From assembly GCA_958349535.1 (NCBI GenBank), contig CATWDJ010000002.1:1-64000 (forward strand): a DNA stretch of 64,000 nt. Direction: 5' to 3'. This DNA is from Maccoyibacter sp900556645. Its GTDB lineage: Bacteria; Bacillota; Clostridia; Lachnospirales; Lachnospiraceae. The notes beneath the pieces were generated by a model. The model was not told the DNA's origin. It was given only the letters and a program-made list of their open reading frames with translations, and did not search any database. Positions 7,965-16,923 of the stretch are shown here, in pieces. How positions within the stretch are numbered: the stretch's first letter is position 1; each line of letters starts with the position of its first letter. A program made the position numbers and the translations under genes.

Positions 7965-8236
7965 CATACGAAAAAGGCAATGAAGAGGAATAGTAGTTAT
8001 GGACGATTCCCACAGAGAGTTGCCGTTTGGTGGAAGGCAGCGGAATCCAGATAATGAACTGGCCTTGAAGCCTCTGGCTGAACCGTAAGAAGTAGGTCGT
8101 GACGGATACCCACCGTTATCGGGGCAGGCATGATAGTGCCCATGAGAGCATGTCGCAGGACATGAAGTAGAGTGGTAACGCGCAAGATAATTCTTCCGTC
8201 TCTATTCCGTAACAGGATATAGAGACGGATTTTTGT
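7965..8236 (+). promoter_or_regulatory. T-box riboswitch leader of the leuA-type gene
   Basis: A tRNA-sensing leader. The Stem I apical region shows the AGAGAG bulge (8014-8019) and the TGCC/GGCA stem around GGTGG. The conserved T-box AGAGTGGTAACGCG is at 8169-8182. A terminator follows, with stem 8196-8205 paired to 8219-8228 and then T residues. A possible specifier is CTG (Leu) at 8059-8061 after GAA; TGG one base on would read Trp. Leucine fits the downstream enzyme, but the specifier is tentative. Uncharged tRNA would favour the antiterminator and turn the gene on. Confidence 0.9.
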
Positions 8237-8360
8237 TATGGCGACGAGGAAAATGGATACTGTGCTTGCACAAGTGGACATTTGACGACCGCTAATCAGA
8301 GCGAGATTCGCAAAGCGTATCTCGTCTCTGTATGAAAAAAGAAATTTAGGAGGTTCTATT
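8237..8360. other. Spacer between T-box terminator and leuA start
   Basis: No gene is seen. An imperfect hairpin lies near the end (around 8298-8327). TAGGAGG provides the ribosome binding site for the gene at 8361. Confidence 0.5.
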
Positions 8361-10358
8361 ATGAAGAATGCACAGAAATATGAAAGACAATATTTTATGC
8401 CGCCGGTCTGTGAGTATGACTGGGTCAAAAAGGATCATGTAGATAAGGCACCAATCTGGTGTTCCGTAGATCTAAGGGACGGAAATCAGGCATTGATTGA
8501 GCCTATGAGCTTAGAAGAAAAACTGGAGTTTTTCCAGATGCTTGTAAATATCGGTTTTAAGGAGATAGAGGTGGGATTTCCGGCTGCCTCCGAAACAGAA
8601 TATGATTTTATGAGAACTTTGATTGAGCGGGATATGATACCGGATGATGTGACGGTACAGGTGCTGACACAGGCGAGAGAACATATCATTAAGAAAACCT
8701 TTGAAGCGGTAAAGGGTGCTCCTCATGCGGTGATTCATCTGTATAATTCCACTTCCGTGGCTCAGAGAGAGCAGGTGTTTAAAAAGAGCAAAGAGGAGAT
8801 TTTGCAAATTGCCGTAGATGGTGCTAAACTGTTAAAAGAGCTGGCAGATGAGACAGACGGTAACTTTTCCTTCCAGTATAGTCCGGAGAGTTTTCCGGGA
8901 ACAGAAGTGGACTATGCGGTAGATGTCTGCAATGCGGTGCTGGATGTATGGCAGCCGGATGCGGAAAATAAGGCAATCATCAATATTCCTACCACTGTGG
9001 AAAATGCCATGCCGCATGTTTTTGCCACGCAGGTGGAATATATCAATAAACATCTTAAATACCGTGACGGTGTGATTCTCTGTCTCCATCCTCATAATGA
9101 CCGGGGCTGCGGTGTCAGCGATGCGGAGCTGGGAATTTTAGCGGGAGCGGAGCGTATTGAGGGAACCCTTTTTGGAAACGGTGAGAGAACCGGCAATGTA
9201 GATATTATAACTCTTGCTATGAATATGTTTTCCCATGGGGTGGACCCGAAACTGGACTTTTCCAATATGGGAGAAATCCGTAATACCTATGAGCGTCTGA
9301 CCCGTATGAGGGTAGACCCGCGTCAGCCTTATGCAGGAGATTTGGTATTTACTGCGTTTTCAGGCTCTCATCAGGATGCCATTGCAAAGGGAATGTCCTG
9401 CTTAAAGGACAAAGACCATGCAATCTGGAGTGTGCCATATCTGCCGATTGACCCGATGGATGTGGGCAGAACCTATGATGCGGATGTTATTCGTATCAAC
9501 AGCCAGTCCGGTAAAGGCGGTGTCAACTATATTCTGAAACAGAACTTTGGAATTTCCATTCCGGAGAAAATGCGTGAAGAGGTTGGATATGCGGTAAAAC
9601 AGGTGTCTGACGAGGAACACAAGGAGCTTTCTCCACAATGGGTATATGAGATTTTTGAAGACCGTTACATCAACTATATGCCGTACTTCCAGATTCAGGA
9701 GGCACATTTTACACAGGTAGACGGAATTATGGCGGAGGCAACCATTGCCTGCGGAGATAAAAAATCTGTGGTGGATGCCAACGGAAACGGACGTCTGGAT
9801 GCCATCAGCAATATCATTAAGCAGTATTTTGGCATAAGCTATGAGCTGTCTGTTTACGAGGAACACGCATTGACCCAGGGGTCTTCCTCCAAAGCCATTG
9901 CCTTTGTGGGAATCACCTGTGCAGGAAAAGCATACTGGGGAGCGGGAATGGATGAGGATATCATTAAAGCTTCCATCCACGCACTTGCGGTGGCAGTCAA
10001 TAAGATTCCACAGATTCAGAAGGAAAATGCATCACAGGATGAGAGACTGGTCAGTATGATGAATTATATGCAGACCAATTATCAGACCGTTACCTTAGAG
10101 GGAATGGCAGAGCAGTTCCATCTCTCCACACCGTATGTATCCAAATACATCAAGGATAAGTCGGGAAAAACCTTTGGAGAGCAGTTGATGAATATCCGTA
10201 TGAAAAAGGCAAAGACTCTCTTAAAAAACGGCAGCATGACGGTGGAGAACATAGCCCATGCCATTGGCTATCCAAATGTGGAGAATTTCAGCCGTGCTTT
10301 TAAGAAAAATTTTGAAATGACACCGATGCAATATCGGAATACAAGTAAAGCGAATTAA
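8361..10358 (+). CDS. leuA: 2-isopropylmalate synthase fused to an AraC-type DNA-binding domain
   Basis: A 665-residue protein. Residues 1-555 are a long-form 2-isopropylmalate synthase, which condenses acetyl-CoA and 2-ketoisovalerate in the first step of leucine synthesis. The catalytic barrel has SVDLRDGNQ (35-43), the metal ligands H243 and H245 in HPHNDRG, and GNGERTGN (272-279). The LeuA-type regulatory domain lies at about 440-550. Residues about 560-662 are an extra AraC-family domain with both helix-turn-helix units, ending FKKNFEMTPMQYR. No stop or frameshift separates the parts. The usual length is about 550-560, so the tail is a true fusion. It could let the enzyme sense leucine and bind DNA, but that is an inference. 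TAGGAGG precedes the start and a T-box controls expression. Confidence 0.93.
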   Translation: MKNAQKYERQYFMPPVCEYDWVKKDHVDKAPIWCSVDLRDGNQALIEPMSLEEKLEFFQMLVNIGFKEIEVGFPAASETEYDFMRTLIERDMIPDDVTVQVLTQAREHIIKKTFEAVKGAPHAVIHLYNSTSVAQREQVFKKSKEEILQIAVDGAKLLKELADETDGNFSFQYSPESFPGTEVDYAVDVCNAVLDVWQPDAENKAIINIPTTVENAMPHVFATQVEYINKHLKYRDGVILCLHPHNDRGCGVSDAELGILAGAERIEGTLFGNGERTGNVDIITLAMNMFSHGVDPKLDFSNMGEIRNTYERLTRMRVDPRQPYAGDLVFTAFSGSHQDAIAKGMSCLKDKDHAIWSVPYLPIDPMDVGRTYDADVIRINSQSGKGGVNYILKQNFGISIPEKMREEVGYAVKQVSDEEHKELSPQWVYEIFEDRYINYMPYFQIQEAHFTQVDGIMAEATIACGDKKSVVDANGNGRLDAISNIIKQYFGISYELSVYEEHALTQGSSSKAIAFVGITCAGKAYWGAGMDEDIIKASIHALAVAVNKIPQIQKENASQDERLVSMMNYMQTNYQTVTLEGMAEQFHLSTPYVSKYIKDKSGKTFGEQLMNIRMKKAKTLLKNGSMTVENIAHAIGYPNVENFSRAFKKNFEMTPMQYRNTSKAN

Positions 10359-10373
10359 GGTGAAGTAATTTAA

Positions 10374-11744
10374 ATGAAGAATAACAGGAACTATGAGATA
10401 GATATGTGTCATGGTCCGATTTTAAGAAAGATGCTGGTTTTTACCATACCGTTAATCTGTTCCAGTATATTACAGTTGTTGTTCAACGCAGCAGATGTGA
10501 TTGTAGTGGGACGGTATGCAGGGGATAACTCCCTTGCAGCGGTTGGTTCAACCGGCTCTTTAATTGGTCTGATTACAAATCTGTTTTTAGGATTATCGGT
10601 AGGTGCCAATGTATTGGTGGCACGGTATTATGGTGCAAAAAGAGAAGAAGAATTAAGCGAGACAGTGCATACCGCAATTCTGGTAAGTATTTACAGCGGT
10701 GTGTTGCTGACTTTTGTAGGCGTCTTTGGAGCAAAACAGATTCTGGTGTGGATGCAGACCCCAAAAGAGGTAGTAGGACTGGCAACCCTCTATCTTCGGA
10801 TTTATTTCCTGGGAATGCCGGCAATGATGGTCTACAACTTCGGAAGTGCAATATTAAGAGCCGTGGGGGATACCAAAAGACCTCTTTATTTCCTGACGGG
10901 AACCGGTGTTGTGAATGTGTTGTTAAATTTGCTATTTGTCATAAAATTTCAGTGGGATGTGGCAGGGGTTGCCACCGCCACAGTGATTTCACAGATCATT
11001 GCGGCATTGTTGATTTTGGGATGTCTAAGAAGAGAACAGGGAGGAATCCGTCTGGTTCTGCGGGAACTGCACATCCACAAGGATAAAATCATAGGTATTG
11101 TGAAAATAGGAATCCCGGCGGGGATTCAAGGAATTATTTTTGCCCTTTCCAATGTTTTAATACAATCCTCGGTAAATTCCTTCGGTGCTGTGATTGTTGC
11201 GGGAAACTCTGCGGCAATTAATATCGAGAGCTTTGTGTATATTACTATGAATGCTTTCCATCAAGCCACCATATCCTTTGTAGGACAGAATATGGGAGCG
11301 GGAAACTATAAGCGGATTAACAGAATTGTGTTTTTGGGAGAAATCTGTGTGATGACAGTGGGACTGGTTTTCGGCAATCTGGTGGTACTGGGAGGAAAAA
11401 CCCTGCTGGGATTTTATACTACCAATGGTGCAGTGGTCAAAGCGGGAATGCGGAGGCTCCGTTCCATCTGCACTGTCTATGCTCTTTGCGGTATGATGGA
11501 CGTTATGGTGGGAGCGTTGAGGGGAATCGGATATTCCATGATTCCTATGCTGGTATCTATTGTGGGAGTGTGCGGTGTGCGGATACTCTGGCTGGCGACG
11601 GTATTTCAGATTCCCAAGTATCACAATATAGAAATGATTTATTTTTCTTATCCTGTGTCATGGACCCTTACTTTTCTGGTTCAGGTACTGTGCTTTTTCT
11701 GGGCGAAAAAACGGATTACGAAAAAGGCAGAGGTAGGAGTATAA
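10374..11744 (+). CDS. MATE family efflux transporter
   Basis: A 456-residue membrane protein of the MATE family, predicted to have 12 helices. The N-terminus contains the typical PLICSSILQLLFNAADVIVVGRY and the LSVGANVLVARYYGA segment. The second half repeats the pattern (INIESFVYITMNAFHQATISFVGQNMGA). MATE proteins export drugs or metabolites using a sodium or proton gradient. The gene follows the leuA fusion by 15 bp and so may be under the T-box. A role in exporting a branched-chain amino acid or analogue is possible but unsupported. Confidence 0.93.
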   Translation: MKNNRNYEIDMCHGPILRKMLVFTIPLICSSILQLLFNAADVIVVGRYAGDNSLAAVGSTGSLIGLITNLFLGLSVGANVLVARYYGAKREEELSETVHTAILVSIYSGVLLTFVGVFGAKQILVWMQTPKEVVGLATLYLRIYFLGMPAMMVYNFGSAILRAVGDTKRPLYFLTGTGVVNVLLNLLFVIKFQWDVAGVATATVISQIIAALLILGCLRREQGGIRLVLRELHIHKDKIIGIVKIGIPAGIQGIIFALSNVLIQSSVNSFGAVIVAGNSAAINIESFVYITMNAFHQATISFVGQNMGAGNYKRINRIVFLGEICVMTVGLVFGNLVVLGGKTLLGFYTTNGAVVKAGMRRLRSICTVYALCGMMDVMVGALRGIGYSMIPMLVSIVGVCGVRILWLATVFQIPKYHNIEMIYFSYPVSWTLTFLVQVLCFFWAKKRITKKAEVGV

Positions 11745-11746
11745 AA

Positions 11747-11788
11747 TAGATGTGCATAATTTCTAATAATAAAAATTATGCACATCTA
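11747..11788. terminator. Convergent stem-loop terminator
   Basis: A long stem (11747-11762 with 11773-11788) lies between two convergent genes, the MATE gene and the minus-strand gene ending at 11822. The T run after it is broken, so efficiency is uncertain. Confidence 0.6.
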
Positions 11789-11821
11789 AAATTTCGTTTT
11801 GATATACTCTCTTTTCTGGGT

Positions 11822-12121
11822 TTAAGATGAAACTTTTTTGAAGCGGGAATGAAATTTGTCACCGCCGCAGCAATGTCGTTCTCCGTCATCTTCATAGATG
11901 ATATAGTCTCCCTCACGGATAAAAACAACACCTCTCCGGTTTTGAATAAAAGGACATAGGAACTGTCCGTTTTCCTGTTCTAATTTTACAAGACCATCTG
12001 GGGAAATCCAACCGTGGGTTACTACGCTGGTCCACGGTTCGTAGCCATCTTCCATACCTTTTCCCGGCTCATATTTTTGTGCTTCTATGTCCAGAGATAT
12101 TCTTTGATATTTTTCTTTCAT
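11822..12121 (-). CDS. Hypothetical protein, 99 residues
   Basis: A small soluble protein I do not recognise. AGGAGGTGG lies seven bases before the ATG on the minus strand, so it is probably translated. The sequence is acidic and aromatic at first (GYEPWTSVVTHGWISPDGLVKL). It then has a VVFIREGDYIIYEDDGE segment that looks like a beta-rich, DUF-type domain, and a CCGG motif near the end. No signal peptide or membrane helix is seen. It is monocistronic and stands alone between the MATE gene and larB. Confidence 0.7.
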   Translation of the reverse strand: MKEKYQRISLDIEAQKYEPGKGMEDGYEPWTSVVTHGWISPDGLVKLEQENGQFLCPFIQNRRGVVFIREGDYIIYEDDGERHCCGGDKFHSRFKKVSS

Positions 12122-12205
12122 AAGCCACCTCCTGTCGAACTCCTTTTTGTTTTATTATAATATATTTTGGGGTATAAGAAAAGGAAAATTTCTGAGCAAA
12201 TGACT

Positions 12206-12233
12206 TTGCAGTTCCGGCTGAAAATGTTATGAT
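12206..12233 (+). promoter_or_regulatory. larB promoter (TTGCAG-N16-TATGAT)
   Basis: TTGCAG at 12206-12211 and TATGAT at 12228-12233 lie about 35 bp before the larB ATG. The match is moderate. Confidence 0.5.
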
Positions 12234-12268
12234 GATGTAAAAGACAATCTTTGAAATAGGAGCAGGAT

Positions 12269-13015
12269 ATGGAAACACGGGAAATCTTAGAAAAAGTAAA
12301 AAAAGGAGAATTGTCCGTAGAGCAGGCAGAGCAGTATTTCCGGCGGGAACCGTTTGAAGAGATGGGGTATGCAAAGCTGGATACCCACCGGAAGCTTCGG
12401 ATGGGATTCCCGGAGGTTATTTACTGTGAGGGAAAGACGGGGGAGCATCTGAGTAATATTTTTGAACATCTTTATGTGGAAAATGGAGAAGTGTTTGGTA
12501 CGAGGGCTTCCAAAGAGCAGTATGAAATGATTTCGAAGAAGTATCCGCAGGTTCAGTATGATGAGCTTTCACGGATTATTAAGATAGAAAAAGAGGGAAA
12601 AGAGCATATCGGAAAGATTGTGGTATGCAGTGCAGGCACAGCGGATATTCCTGTGGCGGAAGAGGCCGCACAGACCGCGGAATACTTTGGCAGCTATGTG
12701 GAACGGATTTACGATATCGGTGTCTGCGGGATTCACCGGATGCTGTCAAAATTAGAGCAGATTCAAAGTGCCAACTGTGTCATTGCGGTGGCAGGCATGG
12801 AGGGGGCTTTGGCAAGTGTTTTGGGAGGTATGGTGGATAAGCCGGTAATTGCGGTGCCTACTTCTGTGGGATATGGAGCAAGTATGCATGGTCTTTCAGC
12901 CCTTCTTACCATGATTAATTCCTGTGCTAACGGCGTGGCAGTGGTAAATATTGACAACGGCTATGGTGCCGGATATCTGGCAACACAGATTAACAGACTG
13001 GGGGCGAAGGAATGA
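12269..13015 (+). CDS. larB: Nickel pincer cofactor biosynthesis protein LarB
   Basis: A 248-residue protein of the LarB family, related to PurE-type carboxylases. LarB carboxylates and hydrolyses nicotinic acid adenine dinucleotide at the start of nickel-pincer nucleotide synthesis, the cofactor of lactate racemase. The N-terminal part is LarB-specific. The PurE-like core starts at about residue 115 with IVVCSAGTADIPVAEEAAQTAE, and the glycine-rich block VAGMEGALASVLGGMVDKPVIAVPTSVGYG follows. AGGAG lies before the ATG. The gene overlaps larC by four bases. larE, needed for the sulfur step, is not in this window. Confidence 0.93.
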   Translation: METREILEKVKKGELSVEQAEQYFRREPFEEMGYAKLDTHRKLRMGFPEVIYCEGKTGEHLSNIFEHLYVENGEVFGTRASKEQYEMISKKYPQVQYDELSRIIKIEKEGKEHIGKIVVCSAGTADIPVAEEAAQTAEYFGSYVERIYDIGVCGIHRMLSKLEQIQSANCVIAVAGMEGALASVLGGMVDKPVIAVPTSVGYGASMHGLSALLTMINSCANGVAVVNIDNGYGAGYLATQINRLGAKE

Positions 13016-14253
13016 GCAGGACACTTTATCTAGAGTGTACATCGGGAATCAGCGGCGATATGTTTGTGGCTGCTTTGCTGGGATTAGGAGCAGAACGTCA
13101 GGTGTTGGAGCAGGCGTTACACAGTCTTCCGGTACAAGGATTTTCTACAAAAATTTCCCAGGTGGAGAAGTCGGGAATTATGGCGTGGGATTTTGCGGTA
13201 CAGTTGGAGGCGGAATATGACAACCACGATTATGACATGGAATATCTCCATGGAACTTCCGGGAAAGAAAAGCAGACCCATCCGGATGGGGAGCATTTCC
13301 ATCGGGGATTGACAGAAATATATGAAATTTTGGATAAGGCAGAGCTTAGCGAAAATGCGAGGGAAACGGCAAAACGTATTTTTTCTGTTCTGGCAAAGGC
13401 AGAGGGCAGGGTCCACGGGGTACCAGAAGAAAAGGTACATTTCCATGAAGTGGGAGCCATAGACTCCATTGTGGATATCACCGCCGCCGCAGTATGTTTG
13501 GACAATCTGAGTATTACAAAAGTGATTGTTCCGGGTCTGACAGAAGGACAGGGAACGGTTCGCTGTCAACACGGAATCCTTCCGATTCCGGTTCCTGCCG
13601 TTGCCGCTATTGTGGCGGAGTATGAGATACCCCTTCGGATTGCAGAAGTACAGGGAGAATTTGTGACACCCACCGGAGCAGCCATCGTAGCAGCCATCAG
13701 AACCGATGGACAGTTGCCGAAGCAGTTTCGGATTCAGAGGATTGGAATAGGGGCAGGAAAGAGAACTTATGAAAGTCCCGGCATTCTGCGGGCAATGCTA
13801 ATCGAAGAAGAAATAAAAGCAGAAGAGGATGTTATCTATAAATTGGAGACTAACATTGACGATTGCAGCGGAGAGATGCTGGGCTATGTGATGGAACGGC
13901 TTTTGGAGAAAGGGGCAAGGGATGTTCACTATATGCCGGTTTATATGAAGAAGAACCGCCCGGCATATCAGTTGAATGTGATTTGCACCAAAGAAAAAAT
14001 CAGAGACTTAGAGAAGATTATTTTTGAGGAAACCACCACCATCGGTATCCGCCGTCAGAGGATGGAGCGGAGTGTTTTACAACGGGAAGTACAGACGGTA
14101 ATGACAGAATTTGGAGAAGCACAGGTAAAAGTGTGTACCATAGGGGATAAAAGGTATTTTTATCCCGAATATGAAAGTGTCAGAAAGATTTGTGAATCAC
14201 AGGGAAAATCTTACAATGAGATATATCAGATGATACAGAGAGCGTGTCAGTAA
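13012..14253 (+). CDS. larC: Nickel insertion protein LarC
   Basis: A 413-residue LarC protein, which inserts nickel into the pincer cofactor using CTP. The N-terminal LarC1-like region opens LYLECTSGISGDMFVAALLGLG. The region VHFHEVGAIDSIVDI follows, and the C-terminal LarC2-like part (from about 260) includes YKLETNIDDCSGEMLGYVMERL. In Lactiplantibacillus the gene needs a programmed frameshift, but here it is a single uninterrupted frame. It is co-translated with larB. A His-rich stretch around residues 75-100 could bind metal. Confidence 0.93.
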   Translation: MSRTLYLECTSGISGDMFVAALLGLGAERQVLEQALHSLPVQGFSTKISQVEKSGIMAWDFAVQLEAEYDNHDYDMEYLHGTSGKEKQTHPDGEHFHRGLTEIYEILDKAELSENARETAKRIFSVLAKAEGRVHGVPEEKVHFHEVGAIDSIVDITAAAVCLDNLSITKVIVPGLTEGQGTVRCQHGILPIPVPAVAAIVAEYEIPLRIAEVQGEFVTPTGAAIVAAIRTDGQLPKQFRIQRIGIGAGKRTYESPGILRAMLIEEEIKAEEDVIYKLETNIDDCSGEMLGYVMERLLEKGARDVHYMPVYMKKNRPAYQLNVICTKEKIRDLEKIIFEETTTIGIRRQRMERSVLQREVQTVMTEFGEAQVKVCTIGDKRYFYPEYESVRKICESQGKSYNEIYQMIQRACQ

Positions 14254-14276
14254 ATACAGAACAAAGGAGGAACATC

Positions 14277-15284
14277 ATGGAAACAGTAACATTGGGAAAG
14301 ACCGGGATAGAGGTAAGTAAAAACGGATTTGGAGCGTTGCCGATTCAGAGAATCGAGAAAAAGGATGCAGTGTATCTTTTACAGAAAGCCTTTTATCACG
14401 GAATTAATTATTTTGATACAGCCAGAGGATATACCGACAGTGAGGAAAAAGTAGGTGCAGCCTTTTCCTATATCCGGGATAAGATTATCATTAGCACCAA
14501 AACAACGGCACAGAATGCAGATGATTTTTGGAAGGATTTAGAGACCAGCTTAAGTCTGCTCCAGACGGATTATATTGATATTTATCAGTTCCACAATCCG
14601 TCCTTCTGTCCGAAACCGGAGGATGGAACAGGGTTGTATGAAGCAGCATTAAAGGCGAAGGAACAAGGAAAAATCCGCCATATCGGAATTACCAATCATC
14701 GTCTTGCCGTGGCAAAAGAAGCCATTGCCTCCGGTCTTTATGAGACTATGCAGTTTCCGTTCTGTTATCTGGCAACAGAGCAGGATTTGGAGATTGTGGA
14801 TTTGTGTAAAAAGGAGAACATGGGATTTATTGCTATGAAGGCACTTTCCGGTGGATTGATTACAGATTCGGCTCTTGCCTATGCCTATTTATCACAGTTT
14901 GACCATGTGGTGCCGATTTGGGGTGTGCAGAGAGAAAGAGAATTGGATGAGTTTCTTTCTTATCAGGAACAGCCGCCGGTTCTGACGGAGGAAATGAAGG
15001 CACGTATTGAGGCAGATAAAATAGAGTTGGCAGGAGAATTTTGCAGAGGCTGCGGTTATTGTATGCCCTGTCCGGCAGGCATTGAGATTAATAACTGTGC
15101 CAGAATGAGTTTGATGCTCCGCAGAGCACCACAACAGGAATTTTTGACACCGGAGTGGCAGGAGAAAATGAAAAAAATTGAAGGCTGTCTCTCCTGCGGA
15201 AAATGCAAATCCAAGTGTCCGTATGAATTGGATACGCCGGAATTGCTGAAAAAGAATTATGAAGATTATCAGACCTTTTTATAA
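14277..15284 (+). CDS. Aldo/keto reductase with ferredoxin-like Fe-S domain
   Basis: A 335-residue NAD(P)H-dependent oxidoreductase. The aldo/keto reductase barrel occupies about residues 1-245 (opening LGKTGIEVSKNGFGALP, with NYFDTARGYTDSEEKVG). The C-terminus has two cysteine clusters, CRGCGYCMPCP and CLSCGKCKSKCPYELDTP, as expected for 4Fe-4S binding. AAAGGAGG lies just before the ATG at 14277; an upstream in-frame start at 14244 would overlap larC. Members of this group are common in anaerobes, but the physiological substrate is unknown. Confidence 0.93.
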   Translation: METVTLGKTGIEVSKNGFGALPIQRIEKKDAVYLLQKAFYHGINYFDTARGYTDSEEKVGAAFSYIRDKIIISTKTTAQNADDFWKDLETSLSLLQTDYIDIYQFHNPSFCPKPEDGTGLYEAALKAKEQGKIRHIGITNHRLAVAKEAIASGLYETMQFPFCYLATEQDLEIVDLCKKENMGFIAMKALSGGLITDSALAYAYLSQFDHVVPIWGVQRERELDEFLSYQEQPPVLTEEMKARIEADKIELAGEFCRGCGYCMPCPAGIEINNCARMSLMLRRAPQQEFLTPEWQEKMKKIEGCLSCGKCKSKCPYELDTPELLKKNYEDYQTFL

Positions 15285-15294
15285 GAAGGTTCTG

Positions 15295-15873
15295 TTAAAG
15301 TGTATTTTTGACTAAAAGGCGGAAATAGGAGCAGATATCTTCCAAAGTTGCCTCTTCCTGATGTTCAATCCACCAGAATCCGATGGTCAGAGTAGAACTT
15401 GCCAGAAAGTTTGCGGTCAGGGAAAGGGGAGTGGAAGTGCTTTTCTGTAATTCCGTATCATATTCCAAAACCTTCATGGTACGATTAGTGACATAGTTCA
15501 GCATAGACAAAAAGAACTGTCCGTGTTGATTGATTTTATAAATACTTTTTGAAGTATCAAAGTGCTTTTGCAGATACAGACTGAGATTTTCTAAAACCTG
15601 TGTCAGATAGTCAATGGTGTTATAGGATTGCTGTGGGATATGAGGCAGTACCTGCATAAAATGCTCCGCCCAGTAGTAATCCAAAAAATCATATTTATCA
15701 TCAAAATAATTATAAAAGGTAGCCCGGGGAATCATGCTGTGATTGCAGATTTGCATAACCGTAATTTTTTCAAAGGGTTCTTCTGCCAGCAGCTCCGTTA
15801 AGGTGTCCGTTAAAATTTTCAGGGTTCTTTTTACTGTAATGGATGGTGAATGCTCCGATAATTCAAATTTCAT
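15295..15873 (-). CDS. TetR/AcrR family transcriptional regulator
   Basis: A 192-residue regulator. The N-terminal helix-turn-helix is visible at about residues 14-60 (TDTLTELLAEEPFEKITVMQIC, then IPRATFYNYFDDKYDFLDYY), a typical TetR DNA-binding domain. The C-terminal ligand-binding part is diverged and resembles the group with a TetR_C type DUF domain. AGGAGG precedes the ATG. The gene is divergent from the dus gene, with an inverted repeat between them, so autoregulation is likely. The ligand is unknown. Confidence 0.9.
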   Translation of the reverse strand: MKFELSEHSPSITVKRTLKILTDTLTELLAEEPFEKITVMQICNHSMIPRATFYNYFDDKYDFLDYYWAEHFMQVLPHIPQQSYNTIDYLTQVLENLSLYLQKHFDTSKSIYKINQHGQFFLSMLNYVTNRTMKVLEYDTELQKSTSTPLSLTANFLASSTLTIGFWWIEHQEEATLEDICSYFRLLVKNTL

Positions 15874-15916
15874 AATAAGCCTCCTTTATGTCACAAAGTA
15901 TCATAGCACAAAATTG

Positions 15917-15944
15917 GACAAGTGTAAATATTTTTACAGATGTC
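15917..15944. promoter_or_regulatory. Operator-like inverted repeat between tetR and dus
   Basis: Arms GACAAGTGTAAA (15917-15928) and TTTACAGATGTC (15933-15944) match as an inverted repeat at 10 of 12 positions around four bases. Its place in the divergent intergenic region fits a TetR-type operator. Confidence 0.5.
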
Positions 15945-15987
15945 TAATTGATAAAAATTTTACAAAGAGGCTTGGAACGGAGAAAAG

Positions 15988-16923
15988 ATGAAGTATTATT
16001 TTGCCCCTTTAGAGGGAATTACAGGATATATATACCGCAATGCCCACATGGCTGTTTTTGGCGGAGCGGACTGCTATTATACACCCTTTGTTTCACCGAG
16101 CAAAAACAAAAACTTTACCCCACGGGAAAAGCGGGATATTTTGCCGGAGAACAACCGGGGAATGACAGTCGTGCCGCAGATACTCACCAATCAGGCAGAA
16201 TATTTTCTGCGGGCGGCAAAAGAATTAAAAGAATATGGATATGAGGAAGTGAATCTGAATCTGGGGTGTCCTTCTGGAACGGTGGTATCCAAGGGAAAAG
16301 GAGCGGGATTTTTGGAGGAACCGGAAAAGCTTCAGCGGTTTTTGGAAGAAATTTTTGAAAAAACCGAAGTGGATATCTCCATAAAAACCAGATTGGGTAT
16401 GGATGCACCGGAGGAATTTGAAGCCCTTTTGAAGATTTATAATGAGTATCCTTTAAAAGAACTCATCATCCATCCCAGAGTAAGAGCGGATTATTATAAG
16501 AATGAACCGGATTTGGAGATGTTTGGGAGAGCATTGGAGGTTTCCAAAAATCCGGTCTGCTACAACGGGGATATTGAGAATGTGAAAGACATGGAAAAGT
16601 TACAAAATAGCTTTCCACAATTGGAAACGGTAATGTGCGGAAGGGGAGCTTTGAAAAATCCTGCATTGTTTTTGGAATTGAAGGGAGAAGGCAAGTTACA
16701 AAAACCGGAATTTCTGGAATTTCACAATCGGGTTTACAAAGGTTATCAGGAAGTGATGAGCGGCGATAAGAACATCCTGTTTAAAATGAAAGAGTTATGG
16801 GGATATTGGGGAGAAGCCTTTCAGGATTCCTCAAAATATTTGAAGAAAATCCGAAAGGCAGAATATTGTCTGGAGTATGAGGCTGTTGTCAGGAGTCTGT
16901 TCTCAGAGCGGGAACTAATATAG
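15988..16923 (+). CDS. dus: tRNA-dihydrouridine synthase
   Basis: A 311-residue FMN-dependent Dus family enzyme, which reduces uridine to dihydrouridine in the D-loop of tRNA. It starts with the typical YFAPLEGITGYIYRNA. The FMN/catalytic block NLNLGCPSGTVVSKGKGAGFL (around residues 85-105) has the catalytic cysteine, and IHPRVRADYYKNEPD and CYNGDIENVKD follow. The last 35 bases overlap the end of the GH25 gene on the other strand. It lies divergent from the TetR gene. Confidence 0.92.
   Translation: MKYYFAPLEGITGYIYRNAHMAVFGGADCYYTPFVSPSKNKNFTPREKRDILPENNRGMTVVPQILTNQAEYFLRAAKELKEYGYEEVNLNLGCPSGTVVSKGKGAGFLEEPEKLQRFLEEIFEKTEVDISIKTRLGMDAPEEFEALLKIYNEYPLKELIIHPRVRADYYKNEPDLEMFGRALEVSKNPVCYNGDIENVKDMEKLQNSFPQLETVMCGRGALKNPALFLELKGEGKLQKPEFLEFHNRVYKGYQEVMSGDKNILFKMKELWGYWGEAFQDSSKYLKKIRKAEYCLEYEAVVRSLFSERELI

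Noticed and set aside
8059..8062. Firm assignment of the T-box specifier
   Set aside because: CTG (Leu) and TGG (Trp) overlap by two bases here, and the loop cannot be fixed by eye. Leucine is favoured only by the downstream gene.
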